A stretch of 60,262 nt of DNA from positions 1 through 60,262 of the forward strand of contig DASVVS010000083.1 in the NCBI GenBank assembly GCA_036386455.1, written 5' to 3'. The notes under the pieces are model-generated. The model was not told where the DNA came from, did not search any database, and saw nothing but the letters and a program-made list of their open reading frames with translations. Numbering within the stretch: the first letter of the stretch is position 1; each line of letters opens with the position of its first letter. Below are positions 25,125 through 33,932 of this stretch, piece after piece. This stretch comes from AC-37 sp036386455. GTDB lineage: Bacteria; Actinomycetota; Thermoleophilia; Solirubrobacterales; Thermoleophilaceae. The position numbers and the translations under genes were made by a program.

Positions 25125-26582
25125 CTACGCCGCCGCGAGCTCGTAGGCCTCGGGGTCGAACCTGCGCGTGAGCCGCCGGAACGCGTACGAGTAGCTCGGC
25201 CAGAGCGTCGTGTTGCGGCCCGTGTCGTCCAGGTACCAGCTCTGGCAGTGGCCGGCGGTCCACACGGTTCCCCGCAACCGGGTCTGCAGCCACTCGTTGT
25301 AGCGGTCCTGCGCGTCGCGGCGCACGTCGAAGACCCCGGTGCCGCGCTCGCGGAGCGTCCTGAAGCAGTCCACGATGTAGTTGAGCTGCGACTCGACCAT
25401 GAAGACCATCGAATTGTGGCCCAGGCCGGTGTTCGGGCCGGTCATCTGGAACATGTTCGGGAAGCCCGCGACGGTCGTGCCCTTGTAGGCCTGGAGGCTC
25501 GGGCTCCACGCGTCCGCGAGCCGCTCGCCCCCGCGCCCGCGGATCCGCCCCGCGATCGGCTGCTTGGTCACCTCGAAGCCGGTCCCGAAGATGATCGTGT
25601 CCACCTCGTGCTCGGCGCCGTCCGCCGTGACGATCGCACCCGCCGTCACGCGCTCGATGGCGTCGGTCACCACGTCCACGTTGGGCTCGTCGAGCGAGGG
25701 GTAGTAGTTGTCCGAGATCAGGATGCGCTTGCAGCCCATCGTGTAGCCGGGCAGCAGCTTCTCGCGCAGCTCCGGATCGCGCACCTGGCGCCGCAGGTGC
25801 CACTTGGCCACGGGCTCGGCCACGAGCTTCATCACCGGCGGGCTGCGGAAGCCCACCACGCGCGTCTCGAGCGTCCAGTACAGGACGCCGCGCACGATCT
25901 GCGGCGCGAACGGGATCCGGCGCAGCGCCTGCTTCTCAGGCTCCGTGATCGCGTGGTCGAAACGCGGGATGATCCATGGCGGAGTGCGCTGGAAGAGGCT
26001 GAGCCTCGCCACCTTCGGCTGGATCTGCGGGACGAACTGGATCGCCGAGGCGCCGGTGCCGATCACGCCCACGCGCTTGCCCTCGAGGTCGTGGTCATGG
26101 TCCCAGCGGCCGGAGTGGAACCTGTGCCCGGTGAACTCCTCGAGCCCGGGGACGTCGGGATCCTTCGGCTCGCTGAGCGCGCCCGCGCCGTTGATCAGGT
26201 AGCGCGCCGTGAGGTCGCCGCCGCGCGTACGGACGTGCCAGTGCCGCGCCTCGTCGTCCCACGCCGCCTCGAGCACCTCGTGGCCGAAGCGGATGTGCGG
26301 CATCAGACCGTGCCTGTCGGCGTTGCGCTGGAGGTAGTCCTTGATCTCCCAGCCGGGCGCGAAGCCGCGCGTCCACTCCGAGTTCAGGTCGAACGAGAAC
26401 GAGTAGACGTGCGACGGGACGTCGCAGCAGAGGCCGGGGTAGTGGTTGTCGCGCCAGGTGCCGCCGAGGTCGCCGGCGCGCTCGAGCAGCACGAGGTCGT
26501 GGATGCCGGCCTGCTTCAGCCGGATCGCCGCCCCCAGGCCGGAGAACCCCGTGCCGACGATCGCGATCTGGAAGTCGGTCAG
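25125..26582 (-). CDS. Baeyer-Villiger flavin monooxygenase, CTG start
   Basis: A 485-residue FAD/NADPH monooxygenase. The FAD Rossmann GTGFSGLG lies near the N-terminus, the Baeyer-Villiger fingerprint FTGHRFHSGRW (FxGxxxHxxxW) in the middle, then NADPH motif GTGASAIQ. These enzymes insert oxygen next to a ketone to give an ester. No ATG/GTG/TTG exists in frame between the upstream gene and the FAD motif. CTG at 26582 has GGGAGG 6 nt before it, so I take it as a rare CTG start. Operon order (monooxygenase, esterase, CoA ligase) suggests degradation of a ketone, perhaps a terpenoid or cyclic ketone. Confidence 0.9.
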   Translation of the reverse strand: MTDFQIAIVGTGFSGLGAAIRLKQAGIHDLVLLERAGDLGGTWRDNHYPGLCCDVPSHVYSFSFDLNSEWTRGFAPGWEIKDYLQRNADRHGLMPHIRFGHEVLEAAWDDEARHWHVRTRGGDLTARYLINGAGALSEPKDPDVPGLEEFTGHRFHSGRWDHDHDLEGKRVGVIGTGASAIQFVPQIQPKVARLSLFQRTPPWIIPRFDHAITEPEKQALRRIPFAPQIVRGVLYWTLETRVVGFRSPPVMKLVAEPVAKWHLRRQVRDPELREKLLPGYTMGCKRILISDNYYPSLDEPNVDVVTDAIERVTAGAIVTADGAEHEVDTIIFGTGFEVTKQPIAGRIRGRGGERLADAWSPSLQAYKGTTVAGFPNMFQMTGPNTGLGHNSMVFMVESQLNYIVDCFRTLRERGTGVFDVRRDAQDRYNEWLQTRLRGTVWTAGHCQSWYLDDTGRNTTLWPSYSYAFRRLTRRFDPEAYELAAA

Positions 26583-26617
26583 CGGAGGCCTCCCACCGGC
26601 GGGACGATACCCGCCGC

Positions 26618-27277
26618 CTACGGCTCCACCAGCCCCCGCCGGATCGCGTAGCGCGTCAGCTCCACGCGATCGCGCAGGCCGAGCTTGTCGAGGATGTTCG
26701 CGCGGTGGCGCTCCACGGTCTTCTCGCTGATCGACAGCGTCTCCGCGATCTCGCGGCTCGTGAAGCCCTCGGCCACCAGCTTGACCACCTCCGACTCGCG
26801 CGGCGAGAGCGGGTCGGCCGGCGGATCCTCGCCGGAGCGCGTGCGCTCGAGGTGCTCGCGGATCAGCGCCCTCACCGCGCCGGGGTAGACGAACGGCTCG
26901 CCGCGCATCGTGGCCCTGCACGCCTCGACCAGGTCGCGGTCGACGACCGACTTGAGCACGTAGCCGGACGCCCCCGCCCGCAGCGCCTCGAAGAAGTACT
27001 GCTCGTTGTCGTGCATCGAGAGGATCAGCGTGCGCAGCTCGGGGCGCTGCTGCGACAGCTCGCGTGCGGCCTGGATCCCGGTCAGGCGCGGCATCGTCAC
27101 GTCGAGCACCGCCAGGTCGATCTCGGCGGCCAGCGCCATCTGCACCGCCTCGGCGCCGTCGCCGGCCTCGGCCACGACCTCGAGGTCCGGCTCGCGGTCG
27201 AGGATCAGCCGCAGCCCCTGGCGGACCAGCGCGTGGTCGTCCGCGAGCAGGATCCGGATCTTGAGCGGGACCGTCAC
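26618..27277 (-). CDS. NarL/LuxR-family response regulator
   Basis: A 219-residue regulator. The receiver domain has LLADDH, phospho-acceptor Asp59 in AVLDVTMP, a Ser in LILSMHD and Lys in GYVLKS. A linker leads to the LuxR-type helix-turn-helix (SPRESEVVKLVAEGFTSREIAETLSISEKTVERHRANILDKL). GTG at 27277 overlaps the histidine kinase stop by 4 nt. The monooxygenase gene starts 35 nt further on in the same direction, so this system may control that operon. Confidence 0.95.
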   Translation of the reverse strand: MTVPLKIRILLADDHALVRQGLRLILDREPDLEVVAEAGDGAEAVQMALAAEIDLAVLDVTMPRLTGIQAARELSQQRPELRTLILSMHDNEQYFFEALRAGASGYVLKSVVDRDLVEACRATMRGEPFVYPGAVRALIREHLERTRSGEDPPADPLSPRESEVVKLVAEGFTSREIAETLSISEKTVERHRANILDKLGLRDRVELTRYAIRRGLVEP

Positions 27278-28230
27278 GCGCGCCCCGGGAGCGAGAGGCG
27301 CACGGCGGAGCCGGGCGTGCCGTTCGCCGGCCCGGCCTCGAACTTGGCCCCGATCATCAGCGCGCGCTCGCGCATCCCGGTCAGCCCCGCGCCCTCCTCC
27401 TCGCCGGCCCACGCGCCGTCGTCGATCACGCTCAGCGCCACGCCGCCGTCCTTGCGGCCGAGCTCCAGCTCGATCCGCGTGGGGCCCGCGTGCCGGATCG
27501 CGTTCGTGAGCGCCTCCTGCGCCACGCGGTAGATCGCGAGCTCCTCGTCGGGCGTGAGCGGCGGCAGGTCGGGGTCGATGTGCCGCACGCATTCGACCTC
27601 CGCCTGGGCGCCGAGCCGGTCGCACAGGTTGGTGAGCGCGCTGCGCAGCCCCAGGTCGTCGAGCGCCTCCGGCCGCAGCCGCCGCGCGATCAGGCGCAGC
27701 TCCTCGAGCGTCGCGCGGGCGGACTCCCGCGCCGCGTTCACGGCGGGCGCGAGGTCGGGGCTCGCGTCGCGCGACACGCTCTCCAGCTCGAGCAGCAGAG
27801 CCGTCATCCGCTGCCCGATCTCGTCGTGCAGCTCGCGCGCCAGCCGCAGCCGCTCCGCCTCCTGGGCCTCGAGCGCGCGCGAGGAGCTGGTGCGCCGCTC
27901 GCGCTCCAGCCGGTCGAGCATCGCGTTGAAGGCCTCGGTCAGCTCGACCACCTCGGCGCTCTCGCCGACCGCGGGCAGCCGGCGCCCGGGCCGCAGCGGG
28001 TCGGCGGTGCTCATCAGAGCGCGCAGCCGCCCGAACGGCGCCAGCTCGCGCCGCAGCATGAGCACGTTCACCACGTAGATGACGATGAGGCCGGACAACC
28101 CCGCCCCGAACTCGAGCAGCGACACGTTCGGTGAGACGACCTTCGCCGGCGAGAACGCGAGGATCGCCCACGCGATCATCAGCACCGCGGCGTTCGGGAG
28201 GAAGATCCGCCAGAAGAGCGATGGCCTCAC
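27274..28230 (-). CDS. NarL-type sensor histidine kinase (HisKA_3)
   Basis: A 318-residue membrane kinase. Two hydrophobic helices (IFLPNAAVLMIAWAILAF and an N-side LLEFGAGLSGLIVIYVVNVL) flank a short outer loop. A HAMP-like linker, the HisKA_3 H-box (EAERLRLARELHDEIGQRM) and the HATPase domain (NAIRHAG; DDGAWAGEEEGAGLTGMRERA) follow. GTG 28230 has AAGGTGG 4 nt upstream; ATG 28248 is the alternative. The small outer loop leaves little room for a ligand domain, so it may sense the membrane itself. Confidence 0.92.
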   Translation of the reverse strand: MRPSLFWRIFLPNAAVLMIAWAILAFSPAKVVSPNVSLLEFGAGLSGLIVIYVVNVLMLRRELAPFGRLRALMSTADPLRPGRRLPAVGESAEVVELTEAFNAMLDRLERERRTSSSRALEAQEAERLRLARELHDEIGQRMTALLLELESVSRDASPDLAPAVNAARESARATLEELRLIARRLRPEALDDLGLRSALTNLCDRLGAQAEVECVRHIDPDLPPLTPDEELAIYRVAQEALTNAIRHAGPTRIELELGRKDGGVALSVIDDGAWAGEEEGAGLTGMRERALMIGAKFEAGPANGTPGSAVRLSLPGRA

Positions 28231-28321
28231 GGCGCCACCTTGCCACATGAGGGTGCCGCTGCGGCGGAGATGGGGGTTGCCACCCATGTCAGCGCGCTGA
28301 CGAGCGCCCATCATCCCTGGC

Positions 28322-29092
28322 ATGCCCCTCAGCCCAGAACCCCGCCTCCCCGACGTGCGCGTCCTCGACGAGGATCCGGACCTGGCCGCCGGCCTGCGCG
28401 ACGACGAGCTGGGCGCCGCCACGCGCGCGGCGCTGGCGCGCACTCACGTCCTCGCCCGCGGCCCCTGGAAGCCGCCGCGCGACGCCTCGAACGGCACAAC
28501 GGCCATCGGCCTGCTCGTGCTCGACGGCCTGCTCATGCGGACCGTCGAGATCGGCGATCGCTGCGCGACCGAGCTGCTCGGCGACGGCGACCTGCTGCGC
28601 CCGTGGGAGCGCGACCCCGAGGACGGCTCGCTACCGCTTCGCGTGAGCTGGACGATCCTCGAGCCCACGCGCGTGGCGGTGCTCGACGCCCGCTTCGCCG
28701 CCGCCACCGCGGCCTGGCCGGCCCTCGCCTCCGCGCTCGTGGGGCGTGCGCTGCGCCGCGCCCGCTGGCAGGCGATCTTCGCCGCGCTGTCGCACATGAA
28801 CCGCGTCGACGAGCGCGTGCTGTTCGCGTTCTGGTACTTCGCCGAGCGCTGGGGACGGGTCCGGCCGGACGGGATCCTGGTGCGGCTCCCAGTCACGCAC
28901 GAGCAGCTCGGCGCGCTCGTGGGGGCACGCCGCCCGTCGGTCACGACCGCTCTCTCGGCGCTCGGCGAGATCGGCTTGCTCCAGAGCGTCGCGCGCGGCG
29001 AATGGCTCTTGACGCCCGCCGCCCGCGCCAGGGTCGAGCGCCTCGCCCCCTCCCGCGGGGCGCTCGACACGCCCCGCCTCGTCGCGGCCTGA
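28322..29092 (+). CDS. Crp/Fnr-family transcriptional regulator
   Basis: A 256-residue regulator. The N-terminal cyclic-nucleotide-like beta barrel is degenerate (LLVLDGLLMRTVEIGDRCATELLGDGDLLRP), keeping the GELlGEgdllrp trace. The C-terminal winged helix reads LPVTHEQLGALVGARRPSVTTALSALGEIG. No Fe-S Cys set is present and the cAMP-binding Arg-Ser pair is not evident, so the ligand is unknown. It is divergent from the two-component genes with about 90 nt between starts. Confidence 0.88.
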   Translation: MPLSPEPRLPDVRVLDEDPDLAAGLRDDELGAATRAALARTHVLARGPWKPPRDASNGTTAIGLLVLDGLLMRTVEIGDRCATELLGDGDLLRPWERDPEDGSLPLRVSWTILEPTRVAVLDARFAAATAAWPALASALVGRALRRARWQAIFAALSHMNRVDERVLFAFWYFAERWGRVRPDGILVRLPVTHEQLGALVGARRPSVTTALSALGEIGLLQSVARGEWLLTPAARARVERLAPSRGALDTPRLVAA

Positions 29093-29111
29093 CGCGGGCG
29101 CCGGCGGCTGC

Positions 29112-30527
29112 TCAGCCCGCGCAGATCCGCACGTGGCGCACGAGCGAGCGCGTCCGCCCGTCGCGCAGCACGGCCTGTGCGGCGAACCGAGCGACCTGCC
29201 CGCCGGCCGCCGGCCCGAACCCGACCGTGGCCCTGAACGGCTTGCGGCCGACCGTCTGCGGCGGGCCCTTCCCGACGCGGAAGCTCACGCGCGACAGCGA
29301 GCCCGCGTCGGCTCCGGCGAGCGAAGCGCGTATCGGCCCGCGCGCGCAGCGCCGCGTCCGCGCGTAGCGCCCGGTGCGGTGGCTCAGCTTCAGCGTCAGG
29401 CGCGGCCGCTCGCGCGTCGCGCGGTAGGCGGCGATCTTCGCGCCGGTCACCCCCACGAGGTCGCCCAGCGCGATGTTGCCGTCGGCCAGGTGCAGTCCCC
29501 AGCTCGGGTCCGGCGAGGGGTTCAGCCGGCGCGCGTTCCCGATCGGCTCGAGCATCAGCACGTGCGCGCCCGCGCGGCGCTCGCAGCGGCCGGTGTAGCG
29601 GTCGGGCGGCTGAACGAAGGCGGTCGGGGCCGTCGGCTGCGTGCCGCCGTACATCGCCACGAGCAGCGCGCCGATCACGCCCGGGTACGGCTCGCCGCGC
29701 AGGTACGTGGTCAGCGGGCGGCGCTCGTTCGTGCCCAGTGAGGCCGGGTTCGTGCAGAGCACCTCGTAGTCGGGTCCGGCCGGGAAGCCCAGGCCGCTCG
29801 TGTCCTCGGCGGGCACGCGCCCGTAGCGCGAGTTCTCCGGCGGGTCCTCGTTGAACGTGGACCACGCCATCACGCAGCCGAGCTGCGCCTGCGACGTGCA
29901 GGCGGGGACGTTGGCGAAGTCGCCGCCGGCCGTCTGGCCCCTGCGCACGGTCACGTTGCCGCCCAGCAGCATCCCGCTCACCAGGCGCCGGCGCACGTCC
30001 GCGTTCCCGTCGATCTCGCGCCGCACGAGCGTGCGCAGCATCCGCGTCCCCTGCGAGTGACCGAGCAGCACGAACGGCCGGCCGCGGTTGTGCTTCGCCA
30101 GGTACTCGCGCCACGCCTCCTCGACGTCGCCGTACGCGAGCTGCAGCGACTCCGCCGACCCTCCGAGCGCGAGCCCGCCGAGCGTCTGCTGGCGGTAGAC
30201 CGGCGCGTACACGCGGCACACCTGGGAGAAGCGCGAAGCCTGGAAGCGCGCGATCGCGTTCACCGCCGCGTCCCTGTCCTTGTTCGCGTTGCGGCTGGTC
30301 TGCTCGCTGACCGTCGGGTACACGTAGAAGCAGTCGGCCGGCGGGTCGGCCGGTAGCGCCGGGCTCTCCACGTGCGTGCCGCCGGACTCGTCGTACACCG
30401 TCGTCTCGAGGCTGTCGCGGCACGGGTTCGGCTCCTGGCCTGGCATGCAGAGCCAGACCACCTCGGCGTGCGCCGAGCCCGCTCCCGCCGCGAGGGCGGC
30501 CAGCACGAGCACGAGCGCTGCGGCCAT
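29112..30527 (-). CDS. secreted DUF3089 hydrolase with C-terminal beta module
   Basis: A 471-residue secreted alpha/beta hydrolase. Signal peptide MAAALVLVLAALAAGAGSAHA is followed by the DUF3089 domain (DCFYVYPTVSEQTSRNANKD; FVLLGHSQGTRMLRTLV with nucleophile Ser in GHSQG). From about residue 385 a C-terminal beta-sandwich begins with RRCARGPI and ends with VRHVRICAG, so two Cys frame it. ATG at 30527 has GGGTGA 5 nt upstream; a GTG at 30536 is possible. It is divergent from the LVIVD protein gene. Likely an esterase or lipase at the cell surface. Confidence 0.88.
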   Translation of the reverse strand: MAAALVLVLAALAAGAGSAHAEVVWLCMPGQEPNPCRDSLETTVYDESGGTHVESPALPADPPADCFYVYPTVSEQTSRNANKDRDAAVNAIARFQASRFSQVCRVYAPVYRQQTLGGLALGGSAESLQLAYGDVEEAWREYLAKHNRGRPFVLLGHSQGTRMLRTLVRREIDGNADVRRRLVSGMLLGGNVTVRRGQTAGGDFANVPACTSQAQLGCVMAWSTFNEDPPENSRYGRVPAEDTSGLGFPAGPDYEVLCTNPASLGTNERRPLTTYLRGEPYPGVIGALLVAMYGGTQPTAPTAFVQPPDRYTGRCERRAGAHVLMLEPIGNARRLNPSPDPSWGLHLADGNIALGDLVGVTGAKIAAYRATRERPRLTLKLSHRTGRYARTRRCARGPIRASLAGADAGSLSRVSFRVGKGPPQTVGRKPFRATVGFGPAAGGQVARFAAQAVLRDGRTRSLVRHVRICAG

Positions 30528-30575
30528 GCGGATCACCCGGCGACGTATACCAGCCTCTCTGAGAGAATCCGCCGC

Positions 30576-32261
30576 CTGAGGGGAGCCGTCGCAGCATTCG
30601 TGGCGGTCGCGCTTGCGGCCGCGATCCCGGCACCGGCCACGGCCGCCGCGCCGCCGCCCACGCCCAACATCGGCTGCGGCCCCGGCTCGCGGCCCGAACC
30701 CGGCATGCAGGGCCGAGTGCCCGCCGACGCGCTCGCCTCCGGCGCCGCCGACAACGGCTACACCTGCAACACCCAGCTCGTGGGCCACGAGGGCAAGTCC
30801 GGTGGCTTCCGCGTGCACCGCTTCGTGGACGGGGCGGGACACGAGTGCGCGTACTACGACACCACGCTGCTGTTCCCGCTGAACGCGCAGAACCTCGGGG
30901 ATCAGCCGACCGGCGTGGCGGTGCTCGACATGTCCGACCCGAAGAACCCGAAGCGCACCGCGACCCTCGCCACGCTCGCGATGCAGTCCCCGCACGAGTC
31001 GCTGAACATCAGCAAGGAGCGCGGGCTGCTCGCCGCCGTCTACGGCACGCCGGGCGCGGCGCCGGGCGTGGTCGACGTCTACGACCTGAACGACGACTGC
31101 CGCCAGCCGCAGCTCCGCGCCAGCGCGCCGGTCGCGTTCCTCGGCCACGAGAGCGGCTTCTCGCCGGACGGCAAGACCTTCTACGCCACGTCGCTGTTCG
31201 ACGGGCACGTCACCGCCGTCGACCTGACCGACCCGAGCGTGCCGAAGCCGATCGCCGTCTTCGACTCCTTCTCCCACGGCATGACCACGAGCGACGACGG
31301 GACGAAGGGCTACATGGCGTCGCGCCGCATCGGGCTCGAGATCCTGGACCTGAGCGAGATCCAGGCCCGCAAGCCGTTGCCGCAGGTCCGCCAGATCAGC
31401 ACCTTCAAGTGGGACAACATGTCGATCCCGCAGGTCGCGGTCCCCATCACGATCAAGGGCCACCCGTACGTGATGGAGGTCGACGAGTTCAGCCTGGAGG
31501 AGCCGGACACCGACTTCCCGGGGCAGAACGGGGCGATCGTGGGCGCCGCGCGGATCATCGACGTCGCCGACGAGAAGGCGCCGAAGGTCGTCGGGAACAT
31601 GCGCCTGGCGGTGCACCAGCCCGAGAACCGCGCGCAGATCGCGAACGACCCGGGCGCGCAGAGCTTCGTGCAGGGCTACGCGGGCCACTACTGCAACGTG
31701 CCGCGGCGCAAGGACCCGGGGATCGTCGCGTGCTCGTTCATCGCGTCGGGCCTGCGCGTGTTCGACGTCCGCGACCCGCACCGGCCGCGCGAGATCGCCT
31801 ACTTCGTCGCGCCGCCCGGCAGCAGCCCGGTGCTGAACGAGAAGAGCAACTTCGCGATGTCGCAGCCGGACTTCGTGCCCGAGCGCGGCGAGATCTGGTA
31901 CTCGGACGGCAACAGCGGCTTCTACGTCGTGCGGCTGGCCAACGGCGTCTGGCCGTCACGCTCGGACGAGCCCGGGCCGGCCGCCTGCCTGCGCAAGTCG
32001 CGGATCGGCTTCAAGCTGCACCGGATCGAGGGCACGCGCGTGGTGCGCGTGGAGGCGACCGTGAACGGAAAGCGGAAGCTCGTGCGCCGCGGCCGCGACA
32101 TCCGCCGGATCGAGCTCGGCGGGCTCAAGCGCTCCGGCGAGCTGCGCGTACGGATCGTGGCCACGCACAACACCGGCTCGAAGGTCGTGAGCAGCCGCAC
32201 GTGGAAGGGCTGCAAGAAGGGCAGGCCGAGCGTGCGCCGGATTCCGCGCCCGCGGCACTAG
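30576..32261 (+). CDS. secreted LVIVD-repeat protein with basic C-terminal module
   Basis: A protein of about 561 residues. A signal-like segment (LRGAVAAFVAVALAAAIPAPATA) leads to a beta-propeller-like region with LVIVD-type repeats (VAVLDMSDPKNPKRTATLAT; TAVDLTDPSVPKPIAVF; ARIIDVADEKAPKVVGNM; LRVFDVRDPHRPREIAYF). The last 90 residues (ACLRKS... to WKGCKK) are a separate Cys-framed, Arg/Lys-rich module also found on the lipase at 48695. There is no ATG/GTG/TTG in frame before the signal segment, so I use CTG 30576; GTG 30600 is possible but leaves a signal without positive charge. Function unknown; probably binds the cell surface. Confidence 0.78.
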   Translation: MRGAVAAFVAVALAAAIPAPATAAAPPPTPNIGCGPGSRPEPGMQGRVPADALASGAADNGYTCNTQLVGHEGKSGGFRVHRFVDGAGHECAYYDTTLLFPLNAQNLGDQPTGVAVLDMSDPKNPKRTATLATLAMQSPHESLNISKERGLLAAVYGTPGAAPGVVDVYDLNDDCRQPQLRASAPVAFLGHESGFSPDGKTFYATSLFDGHVTAVDLTDPSVPKPIAVFDSFSHGMTTSDDGTKGYMASRRIGLEILDLSEIQARKPLPQVRQISTFKWDNMSIPQVAVPITIKGHPYVMEVDEFSLEEPDTDFPGQNGAIVGAARIIDVADEKAPKVVGNMRLAVHQPENRAQIANDPGAQSFVQGYAGHYCNVPRRKDPGIVACSFIASGLRVFDVRDPHRPREIAYFVAPPGSSPVLNEKSNFAMSQPDFVPERGEIWYSDGNSGFYVVRLANGVWPSRSDEPGPAACLRKSRIGFKLHRIEGTRVVRVEATVNGKRKLVRRGRDIRRIELGGLKRSGELRVRIVATHNTGSKVVSSRTWKGCKKGRPSVRRIPRPRH

Positions 32262-32287
32262 GCCGCGTCCTCGGCTCCCCGCGCCGG

Positions 32288-32842
32288 CTAAGCGGCTTCT
32301 TCCGCTCCCCGCCGCGCGGCCTCGTCGAGCCGCGCGAAGCGCTCGTCGCCGCGCGGGACCAGCGTGCGCAGCGTCGCCTTCACCGCCTTCACGTCGAGCG
32401 TGCCGGCGGCGGCCATCGCCTCCACGTCGGCCCAGTCGCGCGTTCGGTCGAACATCGCCTTGAAGACCGCGAGCTCGGTCGGGCCCAGGACCGGGATGCG
32501 CGTCCCCTCGAACGGAACGGTGCGGCGGTTGCGCGCCGCCTCCTCGTGCACCGGCACGTAGTCGAAGAACAGATCGACCGGCGTGTCGTCCCACCAGAGC
32601 CGGATCTGGCCGTCGCGGGCGATCGCCTCGGCGGTTCCCTCGGGCTGCGCCACCCCGTCCGGCAGAGCGCGCAGCACGCGCTCGGCCCTGCCGGAGTCGA
32701 CGAACACGTTCACGTCGATGTCGCGCGTGCCGCGCGGCTCGAGCGTCCAGTACGCGAGCGCGATCGCCCCGCCGAAAGCGTGCGGGATCCGGCGGCGGGT
32801 CAGCGCCCGGTGGAGCGCGACCAGCCGTTCGGGGAGTGTCAC
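32288..32842 (-). CDS. AbiEii-like nucleotidyltransferase, possible toxin
   Basis: A 184-residue minimal nucleotidyltransferase. The fold signature is GG (24-25) ... RGTRDIDVNVFVD with Asp41 and Asp43, as in AbiEii/MenT-type and other DNA polymerase-beta-like enzymes. A further acidic strand is DTPVDLFFDYV. GTG at 32842 overlaps the stop of the Xre gene by 4 nt. Toxins of this class transfer nucleotides to tRNA or other targets, and the Xre partner would act as antitoxin. A non-toxin modifying enzyme is also possible. Confidence 0.82.
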   Translation of the reverse strand: MTLPERLVALHRALTRRRIPHAFGGAIALAYWTLEPRGTRDIDVNVFVDSGRAERVLRALPDGVAQPEGTAEAIARDGQIRLWWDDTPVDLFFDYVPVHEEAARNRRTVPFEGTRIPVLGPTELAVFKAMFDRTRDWADVEAMAAAGTLDVKAVKATLRTLVPRGDERFARLDEAARRGAEEAA

Positions 32843-33156
32843 GTGCCTAGGCGCGGGTAGCGCAGCGTGCGCTCGGGACGGGCGGGCAGCGCCTCGGCGA
32901 GCGCCAGCACGTCGGCCAGCACGCGGGCCTTGCGCCGCAGCTGATCGCGCGAGGGCTCGCTCACGCGGCCGGGCTCCACGGTCAGCCGCTGGTCCATCGC
33001 CCCCAGCAGCCGGCTCAGCGTGTCCACGGACGGCTGCTTGCGCCCGCTCTCGTAAGCCGAGATCGTCGCCTGCGAGGTACACGTGAGCTCGGCGAGCGCC
33101 GCCTGGCTCAGACCCGCTCGCCTCCGCGCGGCGCGGAGCGTCGTCGGCACGTCCAC
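32839..33156 (-). CDS. Xre-family helix-turn-helix protein, probable antitoxin/autorepressor
   Basis: A 105-residue protein. The Xre/Cro helix-turn-helix is LRAARRRAGLSQAALAELTCTSQATISAYESGRKQPSVDTLSRLLGAM, residues about 6-55, followed by a helical tail. GTG at 33156 is 7 nt after a perfect TATACT -10 on the minus strand (33164-33169), so the mRNA is probably leaderless. A 16-bp palindrome overlaps this -10. Co-translation with the nucleotidyltransferase makes this pair look like a toxin-antitoxin or regulated modification unit. Confidence 0.87.
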   Translation of the reverse strand: MDVPTTLRAARRRAGLSQAALAELTCTSQATISAYESGRKQPSVDTLSRLLGAMDQRLTVEPGRVSEPSRDQLRRKARVLADVLALAEALPARPERTLRYPRLGT

Positions 33157-33163
33157 GCCTGTG

Positions 33164-33182
33164 AGTATATCCCTCGGGATAT
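33164..33182 (-). promoter_or_regulatory. 16-bp palindromic operator over -10 of Xre gene
   Basis: ATATCCC-TC-GGGATAT at 33167-33182 is a perfect 7-bp inverted repeat. It overlaps the minus-strand -10 TATACT (33164-33169). A dimeric Xre protein bound here would block its own promoter. The divergent secreted-protein gene starts at 33203 and may be affected too. Confidence 0.65.
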
Positions 33183-33202
33183 GTTGCCGATCGGGGGAAC
33201 GG

Positions 33203-33910
33203 GTGCGCAGGGGCATGGCGATTGCGTTGGCGGCGGCGGGCTGCACGCTGGGGGCTGCGGCTCCCGCCGGGGCGTGGTGGGCGGAGGGCACGAACTACAA
33301 GGGCATCGACGGCGCGGTCTTCGTCTACGCCGAGCCCGGCGAGGTGAACGACCTGAGGGCGCGGGACCGGCAGCTCACGGGGCTCGTGCGAGCGCCGTGG
33401 GACGGGGTGCGCCTGCACGACCCGACCGCGCCGGTCACGCCGCCGCCCGCGGGCCGGGGCAAGGGCTGCAAGCAGCTCGACGCGCACACGCTGTTCTGCA
33501 CGGGCGTCGGCCTGCAAGGGGGGACGACCAACGACGTCGTGTTCCTCAATGTCGACCTCGGGGACGGCGACGACCGGCTGGTCGTGGAGCGCACCGGCTG
33601 GCTGTTCAAGCTGGGATCCATGGGCTCCGGGAACGACGTGGTGGATGCCTACGACCCGGCGGGCGCCGACATCGACCTCGGCGACGGCGACGACAGCATC
33701 ACGCTGCGCGGGAGCGACGGCGGCTTCCTCCCGAGCGACTCCGTGTATGGCGGAGCGGGCGACGACGTGCTGAACGTCGTCAACGGCGCGGCCGACGACA
33801 ACCCGATCTGCGCCGACGGCAACGACACCCTCTACGCGGACCCGGGCGAGTCGGGCGAGTCGGGCGAGTCGTGCGAGACGCGGTACGAGACGCAGCCCTC
33901 CTTCCCGTAG
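33203..33910 (+). CDS. secreted protein with RTX-like Gly-Asp repeats
   Basis: A 235-residue exported protein. Signal VRRGMAIALAAAGCTLGAAAPAGA precedes a 75-residue region with CKQLDAHTLFCTG. Gly-Asp-rich repeats like those of calcium-binding RTX proteins follow (VDLGDGDDRLVVE; MGSGNDVVDAYD; IDLGDGDDSITLRG; VYGGAGDDVLNVV). The tail has three GES repeats and a Cys pair. GTG 33203 follows GGGGGAAC; ATG 33215 is possible. Function unknown; Ca-dependent folding outside the cell is the family expectation. Confidence 0.75.
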   Translation: MRRGMAIALAAAGCTLGAAAPAGAWWAEGTNYKGIDGAVFVYAEPGEVNDLRARDRQLTGLVRAPWDGVRLHDPTAPVTPPPAGRGKGCKQLDAHTLFCTGVGLQGGTTNDVVFLNVDLGDGDDRLVVERTGWLFKLGSMGSGNDVVDAYDPAGADIDLGDGDDSITLRGSDGGFLPSDSVYGGAGDDVLNVVNGAADDNPICADGNDTLYADPGESGESGESCETRYETQPSFP

Positions 33911-33932
33911 CGCGGCCGCGTAGAGTGCGCGC

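Noticed and set aside
22213..25803. 1196-codon ORF extending the acyl-CoA ligase upstream
   Set aside because: The part above 23778 is out of frame with the hydrolase and monooxygenase genes and has no domain; the ligase has its own ATG and SD at 23778.
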